Assembly: GCF_001690525.1 (NCBI RefSeq)
Contig: NZ_LZGT01000004.1
Span: 62,001 to 126,000, forward strand
DNA from: Gilliamella sp. App6-5
GTDB taxonomy: Bacteria > Pseudomonadota > Gammaproteobacteria > Enterobacterales > Orbaceae
Length of the DNA stretch: 64,000 bases
Direction of reading: 5' to 3'
Made by a program: the position numbers and the translations under genes. The notes under the pieces were generated by a model that saw only the letters and a program-made list of their open reading frames with translations, was not told the origin of the DNA and ran no database searches. Numbering within the stretch: position 1 is the first letter of the stretch; every line of letters begins with the position of its first letter. Shown here in pieces: positions 1 through 9,026 of the stretch.

Positions 1-801
1 TTGCTTATCTACTTTGACTTCTAACATTCCGGCTTCAATATCAGAATAATTGTAGCCTTGTAATTTAATTGGCTCAGATGTGGGTACATAATCAATAACA
101 ATTGTTTCAGATTGACTTTTGGCCAATAGATCACGCATTGAGGAGTTCGCAATCAATTGACCTCTCTGAATAATACCGATATTTCGACATAGCATTTCGG
201 CTTCTTCTAAATAATGGGTGGTTAAAATAATTGTGATACCTTGCCGATTGATTTCACGTAAAAAATCCCACATAGAACGGCGTAATTCAATATCAACACC
301 TGCAGTTGGTTCATCAAGAATCAATAGTTTAGGCTCATGTACCAGCGCTCTAGCTATCATTAATCGCCTTTTCATGCCACCAGATAACATGCTAGCTCGA
401 CTGTGGCGTTTGTCCCATAAATCTAAAATTCGCAAATACTTTTCAGCACGCTCTAATGCAAGCTTTCGTGGCAATCCATAATAACCGCCTTGATTAGTAA
501 CTATTTGTAGCACTTCTTCAAATTGATTAAAATTAAATTCTTGCGGAACAAGCCCTAATTGTCTTTTAGCATTGACAACATCTTTATCTAAATCATAACC
601 AAAAATTTTAACTTGTCCCGCTGTTTTGGTGACTAATGAGCTAATAATGCCTATAGTTGTTGACTTCCCAGCACCATTAGGCCCCAACAAGGCATAAAAA
701 TCGCCAGCTTGTACAGTTAAATCGATACCTTTTAATGCTTCTATACCATTTTTATAAATTTTTTTGAGTGATATTAGCTCAAGTGCAGGAATTGATGGCA
801 T
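1..801 (-). CDS. yadG: ABC-2 type exporter ATP-binding subunit, YadG family (C-terminus beyond window)
   Basis: ATPase subunit of an ABC exporter; the family pairs with an ABC-2 permease (YadH), which would lie past the left edge. The visible 267 residues include Walker A GPNGAGKST (about residues 40-48), a Q-loop (VPQE), the signature LSGG (139-142), Walker B LLILDEP (159-165) and the H-loop TTHYLEEAE (about 194). The start has an AGGA Shine-Dalgarno sequence 7 nt upstream. E. coli YadG is about 308 residues, so roughly 40 are missing. Family assignment rests on overall resemblance; the exported substrate is unknown. Confidence 0.85.
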   Translation of the reverse strand, partial: MPSIPALELISLKKIYKNGIEALKGIDLTVQAGDFYALLGPNGAGKSTTIGIISSLVTKTAGQVKIFGYDLDKDVVNAKRQLGLVPQEFNFNQFEEVLQIVTNQGGYYGLPRKLALERAEKYLRILDLWDKRHSRASMLSGGMKRRLMIARALVHEPKLLILDEPTAGVDIELRRSMWDFLREINRQGITIILTTHYLEEAEMLCRNIGIIQRGQLIANSSMRDLLAKSQSETIVIDYVPTSEPIKLQGYNYSDIEAGMLEVKVDKQ

Positions 802-1023
802 AAATATATCCTAAGTGAATCAATTACTATTTGAATAATATGATATCATGTTAAATCAATTGACAATAAAATCAATCAATGTAAAGGTCTTTTTAATTTT
901 ATTTATATCAATGCGAATAAATTATCATTGTAAGATTATAGCGCATATTATTATTGGTTGGGCACAAACAGTGTAGTTTTAATTTTCAAGCTGTGTGCCT
1001 TTATCGTTGAAGGAATAAGTAGC

Positions 1024-1602
1024 ATGTTTAAAATTGGGTTAGTTTCAGTATCAGATAGAGCTTCAAGTGGCGTTTACCAAGATGAAGGCATACCATCATT
1101 AGTTTCATGGTTAAAAACCGCATTGAAAACGCCTTTTGTAACCGAAAATCGCATTATTCCCGATGAACAAGCTATTATTGAACAAACATTATGTGAGCTT
1201 GTTGATAATCTACATTGCCATTTAATTTTAACCACCGGAGGTACTGGTCCTGCAATTAGAGACGTAACACCTGATGCGACACTCGCCATCGCTGATCGGG
1301 TGATGCCGGGATATGGAGAGCAAATGCGTCAAATCAGCTTACATTTTGTACCAACCGCAATTTTATCAAGACAAGTTGGTGTTATTCGCAAAAAATGTTT
1401 AATCATAAACCTACCAGGCAGGCCAAAATCAATAAAAGAAACCCTTGAGGGGGTTAAAGATAACCAAGGCAATGTCATTGTTGGTGGCATTTTTGCTAGC
1501 ATCCCCTATTGTATACAACTATTAGAAGGACCTTACATTGAAACCCATGAACAAGTTATAAAGTCTTTTCGCCCTAAAGATGCAATTAAACCAACTCTTT
1601 AA
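1024..1602 (+). CDS. mog: Molybdopterin adenylyltransferase Mog
   Basis: Adenylates molybdopterin before molybdate insertion in molybdenum cofactor synthesis (cytosolic). The 192-residue product aligns almost end to end with E. coli MogA (195 aa). The MoCF signature TTGGTGP is at residues 70-76, followed by the RDVTPDAT segment. I start at the ATG at 1024 because it matches the E. coli N-terminus and has GAAGGA just upstream; an in-frame start at 958 would add 22 residues with no family match. It is divergent from yadG. No other Moco gene is adjacent. Confidence 0.96.
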   Translation: MFKIGLVSVSDRASSGVYQDEGIPSLVSWLKTALKTPFVTENRIIPDEQAIIEQTLCELVDNLHCHLILTTGGTGPAIRDVTPDATLAIADRVMPGYGEQMRQISLHFVPTAILSRQVGVIRKKCLIINLPGRPKSIKETLEGVKDNQGNVIVGGIFASIPYCIQLLEGPYIETHEQVIKSFRPKDAIKPTL

Positions 1603-1635
1603 GTTTATGCCAATTTAACTCATAATTATCTATAA

Positions 1636-1653
1636 CGAAATTATTATTCATGC
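1636..1653 (+). promoter_or_regulatory. Weak candidate ARG box upstream of argR
   Basis: The sequence reads GAAAT, four bases, ATTCA. The right half matches the ARG-box half-site ATTCA fully, but the left half matches TGAAT at only 3 of 5 positions. It lies about 115 bp before argR, where autoregulation would be expected from the E. coli precedent. In AT-rich DNA this could be chance. Confidence 0.2.
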
Positions 1654-1767
1654 TATCTAAAATTGCTGGCGTTATTTTAATTTGAATAGCAAGCAAATTT
1701 TATTATAAGTATTATGACTGCATATATTGGCACAATATCAGTAACAAATTAAAAACCAAGGAACATT

Positions 1768-2226
1768 ATGAAACAAGCCGATCTCACTAAAACATTTAAA
1801 GAGATACTTCGTCAAGAGAAGTTTAGTTCACAAGTAGAAATCGTACAAGCGCTACAAGAACAAGGTTTTGATAACATCAATCAATCCAAAGTTTCGCGTA
1901 TGTTAACCAAATTTGGCGCAGTGAGAACCCGCAATGCAAAATCCGAAATGGTCTATTGTTTACCTGCAGAAATAAGTGTGCCCACAACGAGTAGTCCATT
2001 AAAAAATTTAGTGATTGATATTGATTTCAATAGTTCAATGGTGGTGATAAGAACCAGCCCTGGTGCCGCTCAACTCATTGCTCGATTACTTGACTCGATT
2101 GGTAAATCAGAAGGCATTTTAGGTTCAATTGCGGGCGATGACACTATATTTAGTACACCTACTAAAGAATATACAGTAAAAAAATTATATCAAACCATTA
2201 TTGAATTGTTTGAACGTGAGTTATAG
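1768..2226 (+). CDS. argR: Arginine repressor ArgR
   Basis: Hexameric arginine-dependent repressor of arginine biosynthesis, also an accessory factor in Xer recombination in enterics. The 152-residue product has the N-terminal winged helix (about residues 1-70, with SKVSRML) and the C-terminal oligomerisation and arginine-binding domain with the conserved GDDT near residue 129. Length is typical (E. coli 156). The ribosome site AAGGAA precedes the start. It stands alone; in E. coli it is divergent from mdh, which is not here. The ARG box upstream is weak. Confidence 0.96.
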   Translation: MKQADLTKTFKEILRQEKFSSQVEIVQALQEQGFDNINQSKVSRMLTKFGAVRTRNAKSEMVYCLPAEISVPTTSSPLKNLVIDIDFNSSMVVIRTSPGAAQLIARLLDSIGKSEGILGSIAGDDTIFSTPTKEYTVKKLYQTIIELFEREL

Positions 2227-2334
2227 GTTTTTCCATTTCGCCCTATTGCAAGCAAATAATTTTAATATTTAAACTATTGACACAATTAATAAAATCGTTA
2301 ATCCTATATAACGCTGATTTCGTAACTGAAGTTG

Positions 2335-2510
2335 CAAAAACGAAGAGGCGCATTACTCAGGTAAATCATTGTAGGGACTGGAACCACGAATAAATGATCG
2401 AGGGGATGTAATGCCGAGGTTTGATTGCCAATCCAGAAGCGATCAAATCGACTGCAAGGGCTGAATCCCTTGGGTTGTCACCTTAACAGGTGGAGCGCTT
2501 CATGGTCTGT
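2335..2510 (+). ncRNA. Lysine riboswitch (L box) in the lysC leader
   Basis: A lysine-binding aptamer that lowers lysC expression when lysine is plentiful. Conserved blocks seen in order are AGAGGCGC, GATGTAATGCCGAGGT, GGGCTGAATCCC, GGGTTGTCACC and GGTGGAGCGCTTC. Helices can be drawn by hand: P2 (GGCGCATTAC with GTAATGCC, then ATCATT with AATGAT), P3 (TTGATTGC with GCGATCAA), P4 (AAGGG with CCCTT) and P5 (ACCT with AGGT). P1 is short here, about GAAG with CTTC. The lysC start is about 74 nt beyond the end. No clear intrinsic terminator follows, so control is probably translational or through RNA decay, as in E. coli (inference). Confidence 0.93.
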
Positions 2511-2583
2511 ATTTTTTAATTGTAAATAGGACACACCCGCTCTAACTCTGTTAAAAATAAAAAATTTTTAATATGAGGAATTT

Positions 2584-3948
2584 ATGGAAACATCATTTGT
2601 AATTGCTAAATTTGGTGGTACTAGTGTTGCCGATTATCCTTCAATGGTAAATAGTGCCAATATTGTAATAGCTAATCCTAACGTAAAAGTTGTGGTACTA
2701 TCGGCATCTGCTGGCGTAACAAATTTACTAGTCGCATTAGCAGAAGGACGTGATGCCGATGTTCGAACTCAACATATTGCCAAAATCCAATCAATCCAAT
2801 ACAACATCTTAGAACAATTACCTGAAAATCCCGAACTACGAACTGAAATTGACAAAATCATTGCTAATATAGCCTCTTTGTCTGAAGCCGCAAGTTTAGC
2901 TACATCACCAGCATTAACTGATGAGCTAGTTAGTCACGGTGAAATTATGTCTTCAAAACTGTTTGTTGAAATATTAAAAGAAAAACAAAAAAATGCCATA
3001 TGGTTTGATGTCCGTAAAGTTATGCGCACCGATGATAAATTTGGTAAAGCCACCCCAAAAATTGAAGATATTAAACAGCTTTGCTGTGCCCATTTAAAAT
3101 CACTAAACAATCGTAGCGTCATTGTAACGCAAGGGTTTATCGGTAGTGAAAGTTCTGGCAAAACGACCACTTTAGGCCGTGGAGGAAGTGATTATACAGC
3201 AGCGTTATTAGGTGAAGCATTGAATGCCACTCAAATTGACATTTGGACTGATGTTGCAGGAATTTATACTAACGATCCGCGCATTACCCCAGCGGCTAAA
3301 CGTATTGATGAAATATCTTTTGCTGAAGCAACCGAAATGGCAACGTTTGGCGCGAAGGTACTACACCCAGCAACACTAGTCCCAGCTGTGCGGAGTAATA
3401 TCCCTGTTTTTGTTGGTTCAAGTAAAGCACCTCAAGAAGGAGGAACTATTGTTTACAACACTAATAGCATTACATCTAAATTACCCGTATTTAGAGCATT
3501 AGCCCTACGTCGCAAGCAAACATTATTAACACTTACTAGTTTAAATATGCTGCATGCACAAGGTTTTTTAGCTAATGTGTTTACGATATTAGCCAAACAT
3601 AATATTTCGGTTGATTTAGTTACAACCTCTGAAGTCAGTATCGCATTAACTATCGATACCACAGGTACTAACACTAACGGCAACAGTTTATTAACAAAAG
3701 CATTATTTGATGAACTGTCAACAGTGTGTCATGTCACAGTTGAAGAAGACTTAGCACTAATTGCTATTATTGGCAATAACCTAACATCAACACAAGGTAT
3801 AGCAAAAGAGGTGTTTGGTGTATTAGATGATTTTATTATTAGACTTTGCTGTTATGGAGCAAGTACTCATAATCTTTGCCTATTAACAAAAAGTAATGAC
3901 GCAGAATCCATTATTAAAATTCTACATAACACAATTTTTGAACAATAA
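2584..3948 (+). CDS. lysC: Lysine-sensitive aspartokinase III LysC
   Basis: Phosphorylates aspartate, the first step toward lysine, threonine, methionine and diaminopimelate. The 454-residue product has the kinase motif KFGGTSV at residues 9-15, the TLGRGGSDYTAA nucleotide-binding segment near residue 200, and two C-terminal ACT domains. This is the monofunctional LysC layout (E. coli 449 aa), with no homoserine dehydrogenase fusion. The ribosome site GAGGAA is 4 nt from the ATG. The lysine riboswitch upstream supports the lysine-regulated isozyme rather than ThrA or MetL. Confidence 0.96.
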   Translation: METSFVIAKFGGTSVADYPSMVNSANIVIANPNVKVVVLSASAGVTNLLVALAEGRDADVRTQHIAKIQSIQYNILEQLPENPELRTEIDKIIANIASLSEAASLATSPALTDELVSHGEIMSSKLFVEILKEKQKNAIWFDVRKVMRTDDKFGKATPKIEDIKQLCCAHLKSLNNRSVIVTQGFIGSESSGKTTTLGRGGSDYTAALLGEALNATQIDIWTDVAGIYTNDPRITPAAKRIDEISFAEATEMATFGAKVLHPATLVPAVRSNIPVFVGSSKAPQEGGTIVYNTNSITSKLPVFRALALRRKQTLLTLTSLNMLHAQGFLANVFTILAKHNISVDLVTTSEVSIALTIDTTGTNTNGNSLLTKALFDELSTVCHVTVEEDLALIAIIGNNLTSTQGIAKEVFGVLDDFIIRLCCYGASTHNLCLLTKSNDAESIIKILHNTIFEQ

Positions 3949-3953
3949 TGTTA

Positions 3954-3976
3954 TAAGGGAGATTTAATCTCCCTTA
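3954..3976 (+). terminator. Hairpin after lysC
   Basis: A perfect 10-bp inverted repeat, TAAGGGAGAT and ATCTCCCTTA with a TTA loop, begins a few bases after the lysC stop. It is followed by TACTTTGCT, so the T-run is weak. The rest of the gap to 4294 is very AT-rich with no ORF. Bases 4100-4294 resemble the leader of the second glsB copy at 5540-5645. Confidence 0.7.
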
Positions 3977-4294
3977 TACTTTGCTCTAATTATCAGCTTA
4001 TCTTTTTTAGTATATTTTAAGGAAACGAAAACAGGGCAAAACATTATTAACTTTTATTATCCATAATTATAAAATACAAAATGATTTATGAATTCACAAT
4101 ATTTTATTGGTATAGTGAGTTTTTAAATTAAATCCCTATTTTCTTTAGTAGTATTAGTTATTAATATACTCTAAATATTATTTATGACTCTTAATTAATC
4201 GATTAAAACTATTTCATTGAACATTATCTTCTGTTAGATTTTTTAATTAATTCAAGTAAACTAAAATTAATTTCAATCACAAGAGGAAATTATC

Positions 4295-4540
4295 ATGGGT
4301 ATTATAAGTTGGATAATTCTAGGATTAATTGCCGGCTGGATTGCCAAGTTTTTTATGCCACTAGGAAGTGTAGGTGTATTTAAAACTATTTTATTAGGCA
4401 TTGCAGGTGCTTTAGTAGGTGGTTATATTAGCACCTTCTTTGGTTGGGGTAGTGTGACTGGATTTAACTTCCCTAGTTTGTTAATTTCAGTACTTGGTTC
4501 GATTATACTCATTTATATCTATCGTCACATAAAGAAATAA
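4295..4540 (+). CDS. GlsB/YeaQ/YmgE family small membrane protein, copy 1
   Basis: An 81-residue integral membrane protein with three hydrophobic segments separated by glycine-rich turns (about residues 4-22, 27-48, 55-76). It matches the GlsB/YeaQ/YmgE stress-associated family, once called transglycosylase-associated; the molecular role is unknown. The ribosome site AGAGGAAA is well placed. A close paralogue is at 5646-5885, and the leader (TCTGTTAGATTTTTTAAT) and part of the trailer are shared too. The whole cassette appears duplicated. Confidence 0.88.
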   Translation: MGIISWIILGLIAGWIAKFFMPLGSVGVFKTILLGIAGALVGGYISTFFGWGSVTGFNFPSLLISVLGSIILIYIYRHIKK

Positions 4541-4550
4541 TTTGTTCCTG

Positions 4551-4579
4551 TTAAATTGGCGGGTATCCCGCCAATTTAA
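4551..4579 (+). terminator. Hairpin after glsB copy 1
   Basis: A perfect 13-bp stem, TTAAATTGGCGGG and CCCGCCAATTTAA with a TAT loop, starts 10 nt after the stop codon. There is no T-run, but the stem is strong. Confidence 0.65.
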
Positions 4580-4824
4580 ATACACTTCATGCTTAATATT
4601 TCCAGATATATCACCTTTATCCCCATTTGTAGTACTAGCCTTACTTGCGTTGTTTACCCTAATTTGAGCAACGACTGTAACAAATACTTATAAAAACAAA
4701 ACTAATACGAAAAGACCTGATGAGGCATTAAATAACATAATGCCTATTGAATATAAAACACTAAAACAGACAACGTAATTTTCTATATTAGTTTTGTACT
4801 CACTATGAGGTATTTCCCCAGCGG

Positions 4825-5340
4825 TTCACTTCTTAGGTTCTATTTTTTGTAAAAAATATTCAGGATTCTATACCGTTTCGTGATGAATTGAGAATTTGTA
4901 GTATTTATTGATTAAAACGGGCGATAACTATCGTATCAATCAAAAACTCACAAACTCAGCTTACTCTCAAATGAATGAAAAACAAAAAGCGATAAGGACT
5001 TTAATCAAGAGCTCATGTTCACTTTTTAGGTTATATTTTTGTAAAAAATATTCAGGATTCTATACCGTTTCGTGATGAATTGAGAATTTGCAGTACCTAC
5101 CGGTTAAAACATGCGATAACTATCGTATCAATCAAAAATTCACAAACTCAGCCTACCCTCAAATAAATGAAAAACAAAAAGCGATAAGAACTTTAATCAA
5201 GAGCTCATGTTCACTTTTTAGGTTATATTTTTGTAAAAAATATTCAGGATTCTATACCGTTTCGTGATGAATTGAGAATTTGCAATACCTATCGGTTAAA
5301 ACATGCGATAACTATCGTATCAATCAAAAATTCACAAAAC
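4825..5340. repeat. Tandem repeat block, two full units of about 192 bp plus a partial third
   Basis: Units start at 4825, 5018 and 5210 with TTCACTT, giving periods of 193 and 192 bp. Units 2 and 3 are nearly identical until about 5340, where unit 3 stops; unit 1 is more diverged. Each unit carries ATATTCAGGATTCTATACC, then CGTTTCGTGATGAATTGAG, and an inverted repeat CGATA-AC-TATCG. Full units end with TCAAGAGCTCATG. No ORF of useful length is present. The unit is much too long for a CRISPR repeat. The block fills most of the 1.1-kb gap between the two glsB copies; the remainder (4580-4824, 5341-5645) is featureless apart from the duplicated leader. Confidence 0.9.
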
Positions 5341-5645
5341 CCACCTGCCTTATAACAAATAGGAAAACTGAAAGCATAATATTAACTTTGATGGAAATAT
5401 GGCATAATCTGCAAATAGTTGGCGATGCAAAAGATAGAAAAGATTTATTCACTACATAAAGATAAAACAATTTTGGAAAAATGCCATATACGTTATTAGA
5501 GGATTATTTTAATCATAAAGTGTAAAAAACCGAGTGACTTACAATATATTATTTTAAATTAAATCCATTACATTAAATATCAGCATCTGTTAGATTTTTT
5601 AATTTAGTAAACTAATTATAATTTCAATAAGCAAAGGAATTTATT

Positions 5646-5885
5646 ATGAAAATTATAAGTTGGATAATTGCTCTAGGATTAATTGCTGGCTTTATGGCCA
5701 AGCTTTTTATGCCACTAGGACGTATTGGTATAATTAAAACGACTTTTTTAGGCTTAGCAGGAGCCTTAATGGGTGAGTGTATTAGCTCCTTATTTGGTTG
5801 GGGTAGTATAACAGGTTTTAACTTTCCTAGTTTGTTAATTTCAGTACTTGGGGCGATTATACTCATTTATATCTATATAATTTAA
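5646..5885 (+). CDS. GlsB/YeaQ/YmgE family small membrane protein, copy 2
   Basis: A 79-residue paralogue of the protein at 4295. It shares the N-terminal IISWII segment, the FMPLG motif, SSLFGWGSITGFNF and SLLISVLG, but has a different C-terminal tail (ends YIYII rather than YRHIKK). Three hydrophobic segments are predicted. The start follows AAAGGAA. Divergence is concentrated in the middle and the tail, and the frame is intact, so it looks like a functional copy rather than a pseudogene. Role unknown beyond the family link to stress. Confidence 0.86.
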   Translation: MKIISWIIALGLIAGFMAKLFMPLGRIGIIKTTFLGLAGALMGECISSLFGWGSITGFNFPSLLISVLGAIILIYIYII

Positions 5886-5946
5886 AACAATAATGTGTTT
5901 TAAGCTTATACTTTCAGATATATCTTCTTTATCCTCATTTATTAAG

Positions 5947-5992
5947 GCATATACCAAAACGATAAAACAAAAGTTATTATTTTGGTATATGC
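5947..5992. repeat. Long inverted repeat, 13-bp arms
   Basis: GCATATACCAAAA (5947-5959) and TTTTGGTATATGC (5980-5992) are perfectly complementary around a 20-nt loop. It lies between glsB copy 2 and cysS. No T-run follows, so it may be a terminator of limited strength or a binding site. Confidence 0.6.
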
Positions 5993-6098
5993 ATATTCAC
6001 ACTATTTATTTACAAAGTTTAGAATAAGTAATTTCGTCATATCCAGATTTTTGTTATATTATTTAACAAAATCCATCAATTTTAACCTGTAGATAATA

Positions 6099-7508
6099 AT
6101 GTTAAAAATATTCAATACATTAACCCGCGAGAAAGAAACATTTCAACCTATTACCCCTAATAAAGTTGGGCTTTATGTTTGTGGAGTAACCATTTACGAT
6201 CTTTGCCATATTGGTCACGGGCGTACTTTTGTTGCATTTGATGTTGTCACACGTTATTTACGTTTTTTAGGTTATGATTTAACTTATGTGCGTAATATTA
6301 CTGATGTTGATGACAAAATCATCAAGCGTGCACTCGAAAATGGCGAAAGTTGTGATCAACTTACTGATCGAATGCTTCAAGAAATGTATGCAGATTTTGA
6401 TGCACTTAATATAAAACGACCTGATATAGAACCACGTGCTACTCATCACATGCCACAAATTATCCAATTAGTTGAAGAATTAATTGCCAAAAATCATGCC
6501 TATATTGCCGATAATGGCGATGTGATGTTTTCAGTAGACAGTGATCCAAATTATGGTATTTTATCGCGACAAAATTTAGAACAGCTACAAGCTGGTGCGC
6601 GTGTTGATGTAGTTGATGTTAAACGTAATCCAATGGATTTTGTGTTATGGAAAATGTCAAAACCGAATGAACCAAGTTGGGATTCGCCATGGGGTAAAGG
6701 TCGCCCAGGTTGGCACATTGAATGTTCGGCGATGAATAGTTATCAGTTAGGTAATCACTTCGATATTCATGGTGGTGGTTCTGATTTAATGTTTCCACAT
6801 CATGAAAATGAAATTGCCCAATCAACCTGTGCGCATGATGGTCAATATGTCAATTATTGGATGCATTCCGGCATGGTTATGATAGACCAAGAAAAAATGT
6901 CAAAATCACTCAATAATTTTTTCACAATTCGCGATGTATTAAAACATTATGATGCCGAAACAGTGCGTTACTTTTTACTATCAGGTCATTATCGTAGCCA
7001 ACTCAATTATAGCGAAGAAAATTTAAAGCAAGCGAGAATAGCACTAGAGAGACTCTATACAGCCCTACGAGACACTGATCCAACTTATCCACACGTAGTA
7101 ACGCCTGACAGCAATTATTATCGCCAATTTTGTGATGCAATGGATGATGACTTTAATACGCCAGAAGCTTATTCAACTCTTTTTGATTTAGCTCGTGAAA
7201 TTAATAAAGCCAAAGCTGATAATAATATGTCCCTTGCTAATGAATTAGCTGCTGAATTGCGTTATTTATCCGCTGTACTTGGATTATTAGAACAAGATCC
7301 CATTAAATTTTTACAAGGTGATCAGCGAGATGATGTTGATGTTGCATTAGTTGAGGCATTAATAAAACAACGCAACGAAGCTAGAGTAAGTAAAAATTGG
7401 GCACAGGCCGACGAAGCTCGCGACAAATTAAATGCAATGAATATTGTGCTTGAAGATGGTGCGAATGGAACAACATGGCGCAAAAAAAAATTAATATTCT
7501 CAAAATAA
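6099..7508 (+). CDS. cysS: Cysteinyl-tRNA synthetase
   Basis: Class I synthetase that charges tRNA-Cys. The 469-residue product (E. coli 461) has zinc ligand C28, the HIGH-type motif HIGHGR near residue 37, HIECSAM carrying the second zinc ligand, and KMSKS near residue 267. The DALR anticodon-binding domain follows and the tail carries a basic WRKKK. The N-terminus [10 protein letters not shown] matches E. coli, which fixes the start although the ribosome site is weak. Convergent with trmJ. Confidence 0.97.
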   Translation: MLKIFNTLTREKETFQPITPNKVGLYVCGVTIYDLCHIGHGRTFVAFDVVTRYLRFLGYDLTYVRNITDVDDKIIKRALENGESCDQLTDRMLQEMYADFDALNIKRPDIEPRATHHMPQIIQLVEELIAKNHAYIADNGDVMFSVDSDPNYGILSRQNLEQLQAGARVDVVDVKRNPMDFVLWKMSKPNEPSWDSPWGKGRPGWHIECSAMNSYQLGNHFDIHGGGSDLMFPHHENEIAQSTCAHDGQYVNYWMHSGMVMIDQEKMSKSLNNFFTIRDVLKHYDAETVRYFLLSGHYRSQLNYSEENLKQARIALERLYTALRDTDPTYPHVVTPDSNYYRQFCDAMDDDFNTPEAYSTLFDLAREINKAKADNNMSLANELAAELRYLSAVLGLLEQDPIKFLQGDQRDDVDVALVEALIKQRNEARVSKNWAQADEARDKLNAMNIVLEDGANGTTWRKKKLIFSK

Positions 7509-7561
7509 AAATTTTGATGAATAAATAAAATAACACACTAAGCAGTGTCAATTAGAAAAAT

Positions 7562-7585
7562 AACACCCACAATTCTGTGGGTGTT
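7562..7585. terminator. Bidirectional terminator between cysS and trmJ
   Basis: A perfect 10-bp stem, AACACCCACA and TGTGGGTGTT with an ATTC loop, sits between the convergent genes cysS and trmJ. The flanks are AT-rich and it can serve both. Confidence 0.8.
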
Positions 7586-7596
7586 TCTATTTGTGA

Positions 7597-8343
7597 TCAT
7601 CGTAACGTTTTATCAATCGAAGTTAAAATACCACGTAAAATATTCAGTTCCTGTTGTTCAATACGTGCGCGAGTAAACAATCGTCGCAAACGCCCCATAA
7701 TTTGCCCAGGGTGATTGGCATTAATAAAGCCTGTTTTTAACAAAGTCTGTTCTAAATGTTGGTAAAAACGCTCTATATCTGCATCAATAGGAAATTCAGT
7801 TTCGGACAGATTCGCATTTTTTTGCTCTGATATGTTATTTTCAATATTTAACATTGACATACGAATTTCATAACACAAAACTTGCACCGACATGGCAAGG
7901 TTTAAAGAACTATAATCAGGATTAGCAGGAATGCCAACATGATAATGGCACTTTTGCAATTCTTCATTCGTTAAACCAACACGTTCACGCCCAAACACCA
8001 AAGCAACCTGAGCGCTGGCATTAGTTGCTTCTTGAATAATCTTATCACCACATGTTTTTGGGGTTAAGTGTGGCCATTGCAAACTACGAGAGCGGGCGCT
8101 AGTGCCAATAACTAAAGTACAGTCGGCAATCGCTTGTTCAAGTGACGAAAAAATTTGCGCATTTTTAATAATATCACTCGCACCTGCCGCTAATGAAATC
8201 GATTGAGAATCAGGCTTGATGACTGGATTAACTAAACAAAGATTCGTTAATCCCATGGTTTTCATTGCTCTTGCAGCAGATCCCATATTACCTGTATGAG
8301 ATGTTTCAACCAAAACAATCTTTACATTATCTAAATAACTCAC
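7597..8343 (-). CDS. trmJ: tRNA (cytidine/uridine-2'-O-)-methyltransferase TrmJ
   Basis: SPOUT-class enzyme that 2'-O-methylates position 32 of some tRNAs. The sequence follows E. coli TrmJ closely: [19 protein letters not shown] near the N-terminus, [13 protein letters not shown] (the SAM-binding knot), and [12 protein letters not shown] place the start at GTG 8343 because GAGG lies 5 nt upstream and the 248-residue length then matches E. coli (246). Upstream ATGs at 8358 and 8379 lack ribosome sites but cannot be excluded. Confidence 0.93.
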   Translation of the reverse strand: MSYLDNVKIVLVETSHTGNMGSAARAMKTMGLTNLCLVNPVIKPDSQSISLAAGASDIIKNAQIFSSLEQAIADCTLVIGTSARSRSLQWPHLTPKTCGDKIIQEATNASAQVALVFGRERVGLTNEELQKCHYHVGIPANPDYSSLNLAMSVQVLCYEIRMSMLNIENNISEQKNANLSETEFPIDADIERFYQHLEQTLLKTGFINANHPGQIMGRLRRLFTRARIEQQELNILRGILTSIDKTLR

Positions 8344-8594
8344 ATTATCCTCATTCATTGAAAATATCTTATAACGCATAATAAACTAAATATTTATTGA
8401 CACAGTATATAGTAAAATCCGTTTCAGCCCCACTGTTATGCAATAGCTAATTAATAGAATCTATTTTTAAATTAAATTCACAAAAATGTGATCAATAATA
8501 AATATCTTATTGACGAGAATAAAATAATTTGCCAATGTAGTAATCACAACATTTAAAAATGTTAGATTTATTGATAAAAAAACGGAGGTCAACT

Positions 8595-8924
8595 ATGGCT
8601 TTAAGTATTACCAGTAAACAAATGGATATTACCCCTGCAATTCGTAACTACCTAGAAGATAAGTTTTCGAAGTTAGATAAATGGAGAGCACAGCTAATCA
8701 ATCCTCATTTTATTTTATCCAAAGAACCGGATGGATTTATTGTTGATGCAACAATTGCCACTAAAGGAACGCCGTTAGTTGCCTCTGCTAAACATATTGA
8801 TATGTATGCCGCAATTAATGATCTTATTGATAAACTTGAAAAACAACTCAATAAACTGCAACATAAAGGCGAAGCTCGTCGGGCATTTAATAGCATAAAA
8901 GAAGCCATACCAGAAGGGGAATAA
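8595..8924 (+). CDS. raiA: Ribosome-associated inhibitor RaiA (YfiA)
   Basis: Binds the 30S subunit in cold or stationary phase and holds 70S ribosomes inactive. The 109-residue product matches E. coli RaiA (113 aa) throughout, including ITSKQM, ATPAIR-like [18 protein letters not shown] and the basic segment [11 protein letters not shown]. The ATG at 8595 follows a strong GGAGGT; an in-frame start at 8559 would add 12 residues with no family match. In E. coli raiA precedes pheA; here a large minus-strand gene lies between them. Confidence 0.95.
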   Translation: MALSITSKQMDITPAIRNYLEDKFSKLDKWRAQLINPHFILSKEPDGFIVDATIATKGTPLVASAKHIDMYAAINDLIDKLEKQLNKLQHKGEARRAFNSIKEAIPEGE

Positions 8925-8934
8925 TTCCCCTTCT
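8912..8934 (+). terminator. Hairpin overlapping the raiA stop codon
   Basis: AGAAGGGGA and TCCCCTTCT form a 9-bp stem whose loop contains the raiA TAA stop (8922-8924). The downstream tract is ATAAAG, so the T-run is poor. Confidence 0.6.
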
Positions 8935-9026
8935 ATAAAGTAAATTACAATAACAGTGATATTAAATATAAGTATGTTCGGATAAAAACGATAACAATAC
9001 TCATTCTTAATTTAGAAAATATAGTA

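Noticed and set aside
218-481. 87-codon plus-strand ORF
   Set aside because: Lies antisense inside the yadG-type ATPase gene, which has intact ABC motifs.
4825-5340. CRISPR array
   Set aside because: Repeat unit is about 192 bp with no short spacers and no cas genes nearby.
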